DNA from: CAZCTC01 sp964501335
Lineage (GTDB): Bacteria; Chloroflexota; Anaerolineae; B4-G1; SLSP01
DNA length: 64,000 nt
Assembly (NCBI GenBank): GCA_964501335.1
Contig: CAZCTC010000017.1
Location: 1-64,000 of the forward strand
Direction: 5' to 3'
The notes below the pieces were generated by a model. That model had not been told where the DNA came from, made no database searches, and was given only the letters and a program-made list of their open reading frames with translations. Shown in pieces: positions 35,626-46,390 of this stretch. The translations under genes were made by a program, and so were the position numbers. The number at the start of each line of letters is the position of its first letter. The stretch's first letter is position 1.

Positions 35626-36597
35626 ATGAAACACAAAGTAGTACTCATAACGTTGATTTTTATCCTCCTCGGAAACACAGCCTGCACCCCACCCACCCAG
35701 ATCCCCCCTTCATCCTTAAAAATTCCCTGGGTTCTCTGGCCAGGCTGGTATCCTATCTTAATCGCTCAAGAACAGGGGTTCTTTCAAAAACATGGAGTTA
35801 CGGTGGAACCCGTTTTCTACGAGGTCTATTCCGATATCCAGGGAGATTTTATCTCGGGCAAACTGGATGGAGGATTGCAAACCATCTTCGAAGTACTGGT
35901 GATGGAAAGCCAGGCCTCGCCCGCCAATGCCCACGTCGTCATGATCACTGATATCTCGGAAGGCGCAGATGCGATACTGGCTGGCCCTGCCATTCAAACA
36001 GTCGCCGATCTGCGCGGCAAAAAAGTGGGGGTAAAAATTGGCTCCTTTGCCGAAGTGCTGGTACGTCGTATGCTGGAAGATAACGGATTGACGATCAACG
36101 ATGTCGTTCTGGTTGATACCGAACCTGAAAACCTGCTGGAAGACCTGCAAACCGCTCAAATCGACGCCGGTCATACCTATGAACCCTTTATTTCAGAAGC
36201 ACAAAATAAGGGTTATCATACCCTCTACTCCACGGCCGATGCTCCAGGCCTGATCGCCAATGTCCTGGTCTTCCGGGAATCGGTCTTGCAAGATCGGCCC
36301 GAAGATATCCGGGCTTTCATTGCAGCCTGGCAGGAAGCTGTAAACTGGTGGCAGCAACATCCCGAAGAAGGGAATGCCCTGATTGCCCGGCTGACCGGAC
36401 AAAAACCGGAAGATATCTCCTTAAAAGGTATCGAACTCTTCAATTACGATAAAAACGTCCAATCCTTCGCCGATACTCAAAGCACAACTTCGCTGACTTA
36501 CTACACCCAATACAACCTGGATTTCCTTCGCGAAACGGGCGCCATCACCCGTATGCCCGACATCCAACAATTGTTTGATTCTTCCTATCTAAAATAA
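35626..36597 (+). CDS. Orphan NMT1/SsuA-type solute-binding lipoprotein
   Basis: A 323-residue product with signal peptide and lipobox NTAC near residue 20. The mature part is an NMT1/SsuA/ThiY-like periplasmic binding domain: IPWVLWPGWYPILIAQEQGFFQKHGV, KLDGGLQTIFEVLV, DLRGKKVGVKIGSFAEVLVRRML and QIDAGHTYEPFISEA. Relatives bind sulfonates, nitrate, taurine or pyrimidines for import. There is no permease or ATPase gene nearby. It begins 64 bases after the sensor gene on the same strand, so I infer that it presents ligand to the sensor's Cache domain instead of a transporter. I use the ATG at 35626, five bases after GGAGG, rather than the in-frame GTG at 35614. Confidence 0.85.
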   Translation: MKHKVVLITLIFILLGNTACTPPTQIPPSSLKIPWVLWPGWYPILIAQEQGFFQKHGVTVEPVFYEVYSDIQGDFISGKLDGGLQTIFEVLVMESQASPANAHVVMITDISEGADAILAGPAIQTVADLRGKKVGVKIGSFAEVLVRRMLEDNGLTINDVVLVDTEPENLLEDLQTAQIDAGHTYEPFISEAQNKGYHTLYSTADAPGLIANVLVFRESVLQDRPEDIRAFIAAWQEAVNWWQQHPEEGNALIARLTGQKPEDISLKGIELFNYDKNVQSFADTQSTTSLTYYTQYNLDFLRETGAITRMPDIQQLFDSSYLK

Positions 36598-36646
36598 CAC
36601 CCTTCACGTCCCAATCGGACACTCACCCTAAATATGAATAAAAATC

Positions 36647-36821
36647 GACCTGGGCGGTTAGCCCGAAAGACAAAGGAAAGAAAAGCTCATTTTGTCGGCG
36701 GCTTCAGAAAGCCGCCGACAGAATAAATAAAAATAACTTCTCTCTGCCTGCTTCGCACAGCGCGTCGCTTTATGCCGAACAAAAGCCATTTACGGGGCGC
36801 TAAAACAGACCGCCCAGGTAG
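36647..36821 (+). repeat. Dispersed palindromic element, copy 9
   Basis: Left end CGACCTGGGCGGTTA and right end GACCGCCCAGGTAG (36808-36821). The change from GTGCGG to GGGCGG at the left is matched by CCGCCC at the right, so end pairing is kept. The central palindrome is at 36689-36724 (ATTTTGTCGGCGGCTT, loop CAGA, one mismatch near the base). Confidence 0.85.
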
Positions 36822-36851
36822 CCCTCTCAGAAATATCCCAACACCCCTCGC

Positions 36852-36879
36852 TTGACTAATTTCGCCTCTCCGCTATAAT
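36852..36879 (+). promoter_or_regulatory. Promoter of the ABC exporter genes
   Basis: TTGACT (36852-36857), 16-bp spacer, perfect TATAAT (36874-36879). It predicts a leader of about 190 bases before the GTG start at 37076. I found no riboswitch or gene in that leader. Confidence 0.8.
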
Positions 36880-37075
36880 AGCCCCTCATTTTTGAGCTTT
36901 ACCACCGCTCGTGTCACCGGCAGTTGCCAACCCGTTTTGGCGTGCACCGCAGCAATGGACTCCATCGCCGCTGAAATTTCCAATTTCTCAACCATCGTTC
37001 TTTTTTTCGGCTGCGTGCCGTCCATTCCCCCGCTCGCCGTAACGGAGGAAGCACTCTTCATCAAAGGAGGTTCTC

Positions 37076-38953
<1,878 letters not shown>

Positions 38954-38966
38954 AACGGAGTTTATC

Positions 38967-40769
<1,803 letters not shown>

Positions 40770-40777
40770 ATCTATCT

Positions 40778-40819
40778 AACAGTTTGGCGCGCGCCTCAGA
40801 AGGCGCGCGCCAAACTGTT
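40778..40819. terminator. Perfect 19-bp hairpin after the exporter operon
   Basis: AACAGTTTGGCGCGCGCCT, loop CAGA, complement, starting nine bases after the stop. T-rich flanks exist on the top strand (TTTTT at 40818-40822). Confidence 0.82.
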
Positions 40820-40832
40820 TTTCCTCATCATT

Positions 40833-40908
40833 CCCGGTGCGGTTGGCACCCCCAAAAGCCTATGTTTTCGCGGGCTTTCTGAAGCCCGCGAAAACATAAA
40901 TAAAAAGT
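40833..40908 (+). repeat. Dispersed palindromic element, copy 10 (truncated)
   Basis: A remnant left end CCCGGTGCGGTTG and the perfect 16-bp palindrome at 40862-40897 (ATGTTTTCGCGGGCTT). It ends where the minus-strand lipoprotein gene stops, so it could serve as that gene's terminator. Confidence 0.72.
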
Positions 40909-42246
40909 CTACTTCCCCAAATACGCAGCGCAGGCCTGAATAAAATCATCGTCCGGCAGCAACTCCGCCGCCTTTTGCACATCGGCCCGGGCCGCCGCCG
41001 CATTCGCCGCCGGATCGAGCAAATACTCGCCCCAGCCCTTCAAGAAATAAGCCTCGCCCAGCTCCGGCGCCACTTCCAACGCCCCTTCCGCCGTCCCTTT
41101 CAAACTCTGGCCCAGCTCACCGACCCAGCCGTCAGCCGGCGTCCCCACAATCAACGGCGACTCCGCGGAGAAAATCTCCTCCGGAGTGTAAGAGCGCATC
41201 AAATCCACCGCACCCGAATAATCTCCATAAAACACCTTATCGAGTAGCGGATAGCCGCTGTCCTCACTCTGCGCGAGACGAGCCACCGCCAGCATCTTGA
41301 TCAAAGCCGCATCCCAATCCAGCGTCTCGCGGTCGATCCCGGCCGCCTTATCCGCAGCGGCCACCGCTTCTTCAATTTTGGCAAACGCATCCTTCAACAG
41401 TCCGGCATTCGCCAGTTCCACCGCCCGGTTGGCCGGTGTCCGCACCGCCTCGGGTTGATCGTCGCCCAGCGGTTCCAACCCCACCTCAATCCACGCTTGC
41501 TGATCGTGATCCCAGCGATAGACCTGATAATTGACCAAACGGACGCTGCAGGCATAACAGAAAATATAGGGTTCGGTCCGGTTGTAGATCACCTCCGGAA
41601 TGCCGTCGCCATTAATATCCTGCATCGAACCGGCGCCCGGCATGCCCGCCGACGTGGACATATCGATCTTCAGCTCCATCCCGTCAAAACGCAGCAGCTC
41701 AAAAACGCCGCCGTGCGCCCCCGCTCCGCCGTCCACAGTCAGCCAGATCCAGTCAGGATCGACCATCACCTGCGTCACGCTGCCCGGATCGATATAATCA
41801 GGCATCGCCATCTCGGCATCCAGATCCACCCGCGCCAGCTCCTTCCAGCCGTCATCGCTGCGGGTAAAAATCGCCACAAAGTGGCTGGGAGCCGGATTCA
41901 AGTCGAAATTCCGCATTCCCGTACTGAAAATGGCCCAGAGCGGCGGCGCCCCCGCCGGCACCGTCAACGCCAGCACATTGAAATCCTCATAGGTCTTCTC
42001 AGGGAAAGCGCCTTTTACCTGCGCCACCAGATCCGCTGTCGACACCGCTACCGGCGTGGCGGCAATCTCCGTAGCCGGCACCGGCGCCTCTTCCGTCGGA
42101 GTTTGCCTCGCCGTCTCCGTCCCCCCCGCAGGAGTCGTGGGGGACTCAGCCGGCTCCACCGAAGACTGGGGCAGATTACAACCCACCAACAATATCATCA
42201 CCCCCAACACAATTCCAGCCCGCATTTTAATAGGCCAACGCGACAT
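40909..42246 (-). CDS. Predicted surface lipoprotein, function unknown
   Basis: A 445-residue product. Signal peptide with lipobox LVGC near residue 22, then a Thr/Pro/Glu linker. Residues about 80-260 look like a beta-rich domain with segments such as HFVAIFTRSDDGWKELARVDL and DINGDGIPEVIYN; the latter is a DxNxDGxxD/E calcium-binding-like loop of FG-GAP/VCBS proteins. Residues about 270-445 are helical with TPR-like character (ANAGLLKDAFAKIEEAVAAADK, GEAYFLKGWGEYLLDPAANA). I do not recognise a named family. Nothing is co-directional nearby, and a truncated repeat element lies directly at its 3' end. The ATG at 42246 is behind GGAGGGTAGGAG. Confidence 0.78.
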   Translation of the reverse strand: MSRWPIKMRAGIVLGVMILLVGCNLPQSSVEPAESPTTPAGGTETARQTPTEEAPVPATEIAATPVAVSTADLVAQVKGAFPEKTYEDFNVLALTVPAGAPPLWAIFSTGMRNFDLNPAPSHFVAIFTRSDDGWKELARVDLDAEMAMPDYIDPGSVTQVMVDPDWIWLTVDGGAGAHGGVFELLRFDGMELKIDMSTSAGMPGAGSMQDINGDGIPEVIYNRTEPYIFCYACSVRLVNYQVYRWDHDQQAWIEVGLEPLGDDQPEAVRTPANRAVELANAGLLKDAFAKIEEAVAAADKAAGIDRETLDWDAALIKMLAVARLAQSEDSGYPLLDKVFYGDYSGAVDLMRSYTPEEIFSAESPLIVGTPADGWVGELGQSLKGTAEGALEVAPELGEAYFLKGWGEYLLDPAANAAAARADVQKAAELLPDDDFIQACAAYLGK

Positions 42247-42530
42247 ATCTCCTACCCTCCTTCAATGTTCTTTCATTTGCCAAGACATACAATCGGCGTC
42301 CATCCTGTCAATTCGCAGCACCGTTTCAACTCCGAACTCCATCAGTTCAAGGTCCGACCTGCATTGTTTCAATTTCAACCTGCTCCGTTCCAGGGTCTGA
42401 CCTCCGACCTTTCCAGCATATCCGAAATTTCCTCTTGCCGCATCCAAAAAAACCGTTATTTTGAACCCGACACTCTACCTGTAATCGATTAGATAGACAT
42501 CAACCGGTTCCCCCGACCTGATACTTCCGG

Positions 42531-42800
42531 CCTGAAAATAAGCTTCTATGGCATAACCCCAGCCCTGTAACATCCCGCACCTGGCCCGTTCCCCATAAGC
42601 TTCGCCGCGCTGTGCGAAGCAGGGAGAGAGAATTTTTTGTTTATGTTTTGGTGCGCCTCAGAAGGCGCACCAAAACATAGACCTTTTCCAGAGCCGCCCC
42701 GGCGACATAAGCTGTCTACTGTCTACTTTCTACTGTCTACTGTCTTTGGCCTTTTCCAGAGCCGCCCCCGCGACATAAGCTGTCTACTGTCTACTGTCTT
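42531..42800 (-). repeat. Dispersed palindromic element, copy 11 (reverse), with duplicated end block
   Basis: The perfect 16-bp palindrome is at 42643-42678 (ATGTTTTGGTGCGCCT, loop CAGA). The GCTGTGCGAAGCAGG block lies at 42609-42623. The end block CCTTTTCCAGAGCCGCCCC plus CTGTCTA repeats occurs twice at a 68-base period (42682 and 42750). With the lipoprotein leader these fill the gene-free 42247-42801. Confidence 0.82.
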
Positions 42801-42801
42801 T

Positions 42802-43422
42802 TCACTCCGGCAAATCCGGCTCCACATCTTCCGTATACTCCACCCGATCCACCCGCCGGGGCAAAACCTGATAAGGATCGCGGTCACTCAAATAGGCCAT
42901 AATCGCCCCACGCCGGGGATGACGCTCAATCCAGGCCCGCACTTCTTTCAACCGCGCATAATCCTCCCCCCCAAACCGCTCCACATAAATCATCTCCATC
43001 CGCCGACGGGATTCCTCCGCCCGCAGATTATTCTGCCACTCCTCACTGAAAAACCGATGGATCTGATCGTGCAGCCGGCGTGAACGCAGCACCTTCCACT
43101 CATCCCGATCCAGCCAGACACTGTAACACTTATTACAGCGATCCAGATAAAACTTCACCTCCGGCCAGACCTGATAACGCCGCAGAATATGGCCGCACTC
43201 CGGACAAAGCTTGGCTTTATTGGCAGCCCCCACGGGAGACATCGGCAATTCCCCATTCCCTTCAGGTTCCGCCGACATCTCAGGACGCCGCTTCAGCCAG
43301 TCCCAATATTGCACCGCCGAAATCCAGATCCCCGAACATTGCTGACAACGATAGGCGGGCAGATCATCTTCCAACACACAGGGCAGCAATAAATCCTCGC
43401 GCTGACAGACAGGACATTTCAT
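42802..43422 (-). CDS. Protein with two TFIIB-type zinc ribbons
   Basis: A 206-residue cytoplasmic product. Two zinc-ribbon modules are seen: MKCPVCQREDLL followed by YRCQQCSGIWIS, and LCPECGHILRRY followed by DRCNKCYSVWLD. Each has a CxxC...CxxC set of the zf-TFIIB (PF13453) kind, including the typical GIW/SVW(L/I) after the second pair. The C-terminal 95 residues are helical and very charged (SRRRMEMIYVERFGGEDYARLKEV). The function is unknown; the family is usually annotated as a zinc-binding protein. The ATG has GAGGTGAT upstream. Confidence 0.8.
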   Translation of the reverse strand: MKCPVCQREDLLLPCVLEDDLPAYRCQQCSGIWISAVQYWDWLKRRPEMSAEPEGNGELPMSPVGAANKAKLCPECGHILRRYQVWPEVKFYLDRCNKCYSVWLDRDEWKVLRSRRLHDQIHRFFSEEWQNNLRAEESRRRMEMIYVERFGGEDYARLKEVRAWIERHPRRGAIMAYLSDRDPYQVLPRRVDRVEYTEDVEPDLPE

Positions 43423-43484
43423 AAATCACCTCACCCGGCTAAAATGGACATTTCTAGTATACGAGCAGCCTTCCATAAGTCCAG

Positions 43485-43640
43485 AAAACCCACCTTTACG
43501 GTAAGCCCTTTAACGTCCCGCAACAAGCTCTTGTTCGGCTCGAAACGACGCGCTGTGCGAAGCAGGCAGAGAGTTTTTTGTTGATGTTTTCTCGCGCATC
43601 AGAATGCGCGAGAAAACATCGGCCTCTTCCAGAACCGCCA
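43485..43640 (-). repeat. Dispersed palindromic element, copy 12 (reverse)
   Basis: The perfect 16-bp palindrome is at 43584-43619 (ATGTTTTCTCGCGCAT, loop CAGA). CGTCCCGCAA near 43515 and the CGCTGTGCGAAGCAGG block are present. Its outer end (TCCAGAACCGCCACGGCGAC) is the start of the tandem array that follows. Confidence 0.82.
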
Positions 43641-44111
43641 CGGCGACACGCTCTGAGCCCTCCCCCTCATCTCCATGCTGGCCATGCATCTTCACAAAGA
43701 ATCTTCAGGAAGCGCGTCAGACCTGTATAACCGCAGAGGGGAGGGTTAGGGAGGGGGCCGGCGAAAAAACATAGTCTCTTCCAGAACCGCCACGGCGACA
43801 CGCTCTGAGCCCTCCCCCTCATCTCCATGCNNNNNNNNNNNNNNNNNNNNNNNNNNNNNNNNNNNNNNNNNNNNNNNNNNNNNNNNNNNNNNNNNNNNNN
43901 NNNNNNNNNNNNNNNNNNNNNNNNNNNNNNCTCTTCCAGAACCGCCACGGCGACACGCTCTGAGCCCTCCCCCTCATCTCCATGCTGGCCATGCATCTTC
44001 ACAAAGAATCTTCAGGAAGCGCGTCAGACCTGTATAACCGCAGAGGGGAGGGTTAGGGAGGGGGCCGGCGAAAAAACATAGTCTCTTCCAGAACCGCCAC
44101 GGCGACACAGG
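43624..44111. repeat. Tandem array of a 152-bp unit, interrupted by a 100-N assembly gap
   Basis: The block starting CTCTTCCAGAACCGCCACGG occurs at 43624, 43776, 43931 and 44083. Within each side of the gap the period is exactly 152 bases, and the visible copies are identical over their length. The N run at 43831-43930 is exactly 100 bases, the usual placeholder of unknown size, so the true copy number is unknown. The gap 43423-44259 otherwise holds copy 12 and the GTCTACT array; no gene is seen. Confidence 0.9.
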
Positions 44112-44113
44112 CG

Positions 44114-44141
44114 GTCTACTGTCTACTGTCTACTGTCTACT
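44114..44141. repeat. Four tandem GTCTACT heptamers
   Basis: Four exact copies of the 7-base unit. Shorter runs of the same heptamer occur near 105, 365, 42713, 42785 and 50755, always at the outer end of the reverse-type elements. Confidence 0.85.
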
Positions 44142-44259
44142 CCCTCAGTTGACCTTTCTCGACTTTGGGACTAAAGTTACCTTCACTTGTCTCAGACTCC
44201 GGCATTGAACGGCCGGCTCCGCCGTCCCCATTGAACGGCGCCATTTAAGAGGTAAATTA

Positions 44260-45240
44260 ATGAACAATGCAAACCTGAATGCCTATCCGCACGACCTGCT
44301 GATCGAAATCTTCCGGCGTATGACGCTGATCCGTGAATTTGAAACCCGGGCCATCGAAGAACGCCGCCGTGGCCTGATCCCCGGCTCGATCTTCCCCGGC
44401 ATCGGTCAGGAAGCCACCGCCGTCGGCGCCTGCATCGCCCTGGCCCCCGAAGATGTCATCACCAGCACCCACCGCAGCCACGCCCACCTCCTGGCCAAAG
44501 GAGCCGATCCCCGCATCCTGCTGGCCGAACTTGCCGGCCGCACCCCCGGCTATTGCAAAGGCCGGGGTGGACCTATGCACGTCGCCGACCTCGACCTGGG
44601 AGTCCTGGGAGCCAACGGCATCGTCGCCGGCGGCCTCCCCATCGCCGTCGGCGCGGCTCTGGCCTTCTCGATGCGTCGCGAATCCCGCGTGGCCCTCGCC
44701 TTTCTGGGCGACGGCGCAATCAACCAGGGCGCCTTCCACGAAGCCGCCAACCTGGCCGGCCTCTGGAAACTGCCCGTGATCTTTTTCTGCGAAAACAACC
44801 TCTATGGCGAAGGAACGCCGCAGGCCATGCAAAGCCCCATCGCCGACCTTGCCCGCCGCGCCGAAGGCTACAACTTCCCGGGGATTGTGGTCGACGGTAA
44901 CGATGTGCTCGCCGTCTACGATGTCGTCCAGGAAGCCGTCGGCCGCGCCCGCGCCGGCGAAGGCCCCACTTTCATCGAGGGCAAAACCTACCGCTTCCGC
45001 GGGCACGACGACAAAGACCCGCAAATCTACCGCCGCCCCGGTGAAATGGCCGTCTGGCAGGCCCGCGATCCCCTGCCCGCCTACCGCAAACAGCTCATCG
45101 ACGCCGGCCAGTTCACAGTCAAAGAACTGAGCGCCATCGAAGCCAGAATCCAGGAAAAACTCAGCGAAACCGTCCTCTTCGCCGCCTCCGCCCCCTACCC
45201 CAATCCCAAAGAGGCCCTCGACGGCATCTACAGTTCCTGA
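44260..45240 (+). CDS. pdhA: 2-oxoacid dehydrogenase E1 component, alpha subunit (pyruvate/acetoin type)
   Basis: Thiamine-diphosphate-dependent E1 alpha of 326 residues, the usual length. Recognisable parts: FETRAIEERRRGLIPGSIFPGIGQEA, STHRSHAHLLAKG, CKGRGGPMHVADLDLGVLGANGIVAGG, and the TPP/Mg motif GDGAINQGAFHEAANLAGLWKLPVIFFCENN. It forms an alpha2beta2 enzyme with the beta subunit downstream and decarboxylates pyruvate or acetoin-type substrates onto lipoyl-E2. E2 and E3 are not in the window. The ATG follows AGAGG. The 147-base gap to the beta gene contains a strong hairpin, unusual for two subunits needed in equal amounts. Confidence 0.9.
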   Translation: MNNANLNAYPHDLLIEIFRRMTLIREFETRAIEERRRGLIPGSIFPGIGQEATAVGACIALAPEDVITSTHRSHAHLLAKGADPRILLAELAGRTPGYCKGRGGPMHVADLDLGVLGANGIVAGGLPIAVGAALAFSMRRESRVALAFLGDGAINQGAFHEAANLAGLWKLPVIFFCENNLYGEGTPQAMQSPIADLARRAEGYNFPGIVVDGNDVLAVYDVVQEAVGRARAGEGPTFIEGKTYRFRGHDDKDPQIYRRPGEMAVWQARDPLPAYRKQLIDAGQFTVKELSAIEARIQEKLSETVLFAASAPYPNPKEALDGIYSS

Positions 45241-45282
45241 AAACACAGCCCATCTGAAACAAAAGAAAAGCCCATAACAACT

Positions 45283-45317
45283 CCCCCCTTCTCTCCCCTC
45301 CGGGGAGAGAAGGGGGG
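45283..45317. terminator. Perfect 16-bp hairpin between E1 alpha and E1 beta genes
   Basis: CCCCCCTTCTCTCCCC, loop TCC, complement. There is no T-run after it on the top strand, so it may be a processing, attenuation or repeat-derived structure instead of a full terminator. Confidence 0.6.
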
Positions 45318-45387
45318 CAGGGGGGATAAGAGGGGCGAAAAAACCTGCTTTGTAAGATTCCCCCGGCACCATGAAAGGAAAACCAAC

Positions 45388-46374
45388 ATGCACGAAATCT
45401 CTTTCTCCGACGCCATTCGCGAAGCCATGGTCGAAGAAATGCGCCGCAACCCCGACATCTTCCTCCTGGGCGAAGATGTCGGCCTCTACGGCGGCGTCTG
45501 GGGCGTCTCCAAAGGCATGCTCCAGGAGTTCGGCCCCGAACGCATCCGCGATACCCCCATCAGTGAAAACGCCCTCGTCGGCGCCGGCCTCGGCGCCGCC
45601 ATGATGGGCATGCACCCCATCATCGAAATCATGTTCGCCGACTTCCTCCCCTGCGCGGGCGATGCCCTCATCAACCAGGTGGCCAAAACCCGCTACATGA
45701 GCGGCGGCAAAACCCCGGTCCCCCTCACCATCCGCATCGCCACCGGCGCGGCCGGCGCCGGCGCGGCCCAGCACTCCCAAAGCGCCGAATCCTGGTTCAT
45801 GAACATTCCCGGCCTGCTGATCGCCGTACCGGCCACCGCCGCCGACGCCAAAGGCCTGCTCCGCACCGCCCTCCGCAGCCAGGATCCCGTGCTCTTCTTC
45901 GAACCCAAGACCCTCTACAACGAAATCGGCTCCGTCTCCGACGAACCCGATTTTGCCGTCCCCTTCGGTCAGGCCCGCATCGTCCAGCCCGGGCACGATC
46001 TCACCATCATCGCCATCGGCGCCATGGTCAACAAAGCCGTCGTCGCCGCCCAGCAACTCGCGGCCATCGGCATCCAGGCTGAAGTGATCGATCCCCGCAC
46101 CCTCGTCCCCCTGGATAAAACCACCCTGATCCAATCGGTAACGCGCACCGGCCATGTCGTCATTGCCCACGAAGCGCCCGTCTACGGCGGCCCTGGAGCC
46201 GAAATAGCCGCCCTTCTCGCCGACGAAGCCATCACCCACCTCGACGGCCCGATCGTCCGCATAGGGGCCCGCAACACCCCGATGCCCTACAGCCCGCCGC
46301 TCGAAGCCGCCGTGGTTCCCCAAATCGCCGACATCGTCGCCGGCGCCAAACGCGCCTGCGGCCGTACGGCCTGA
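45388..46374 (+). CDS. pdhB: 2-oxoacid dehydrogenase E1 component, beta subunit
   Basis: A 328-residue E1 beta. Family segments are FSDAIREAMVEEMRRNPDIFLLGEDVG, RIRDTPISENALVGAGLGAAMMG, MFADFLPCAGDALINQVAK, PLTIRIATGAAGAGAAQHSQS and EVIDPRTLVPLDK. It completes the TPP site with the alpha subunit. The last 120 residues are the transketolase C-terminal domain that contacts E2. The ATG at 45388 follows AAAGGA; an ATG at 45371 is out of frame. The ECF ATPase gene begins 16 bases after its stop, so the dehydrogenase and the transporter genes are probably on one transcript. Confidence 0.92.
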   Translation: MHEISFSDAIREAMVEEMRRNPDIFLLGEDVGLYGGVWGVSKGMLQEFGPERIRDTPISENALVGAGLGAAMMGMHPIIEIMFADFLPCAGDALINQVAKTRYMSGGKTPVPLTIRIATGAAGAGAAQHSQSAESWFMNIPGLLIAVPATAADAKGLLRTALRSQDPVLFFEPKTLYNEIGSVSDEPDFAVPFGQARIVQPGHDLTIIAIGAMVNKAVVAAQQLAAIGIQAEVIDPRTLVPLDKTTLIQSVTRTGHVVIAHEAPVYGGPGAEIAALLADEAITHLDGPIVRIGARNTPMPYSPPLEAAVVPQIADIVAGAKRACGRTA

Positions 46375-46390
46375 AATCAGCTCCAAAAGC

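Noticed and set aside
43667..44081. Open frames running through the N gap
   Set aside because: They are created by the N run and the 152-bp repeats; no start signal or domain is present.
43624..44111. CRISPR array
   Set aside because: The repeats are 152 bases, identical and directly adjacent with no unique spacers, and no cas gene is in the window.
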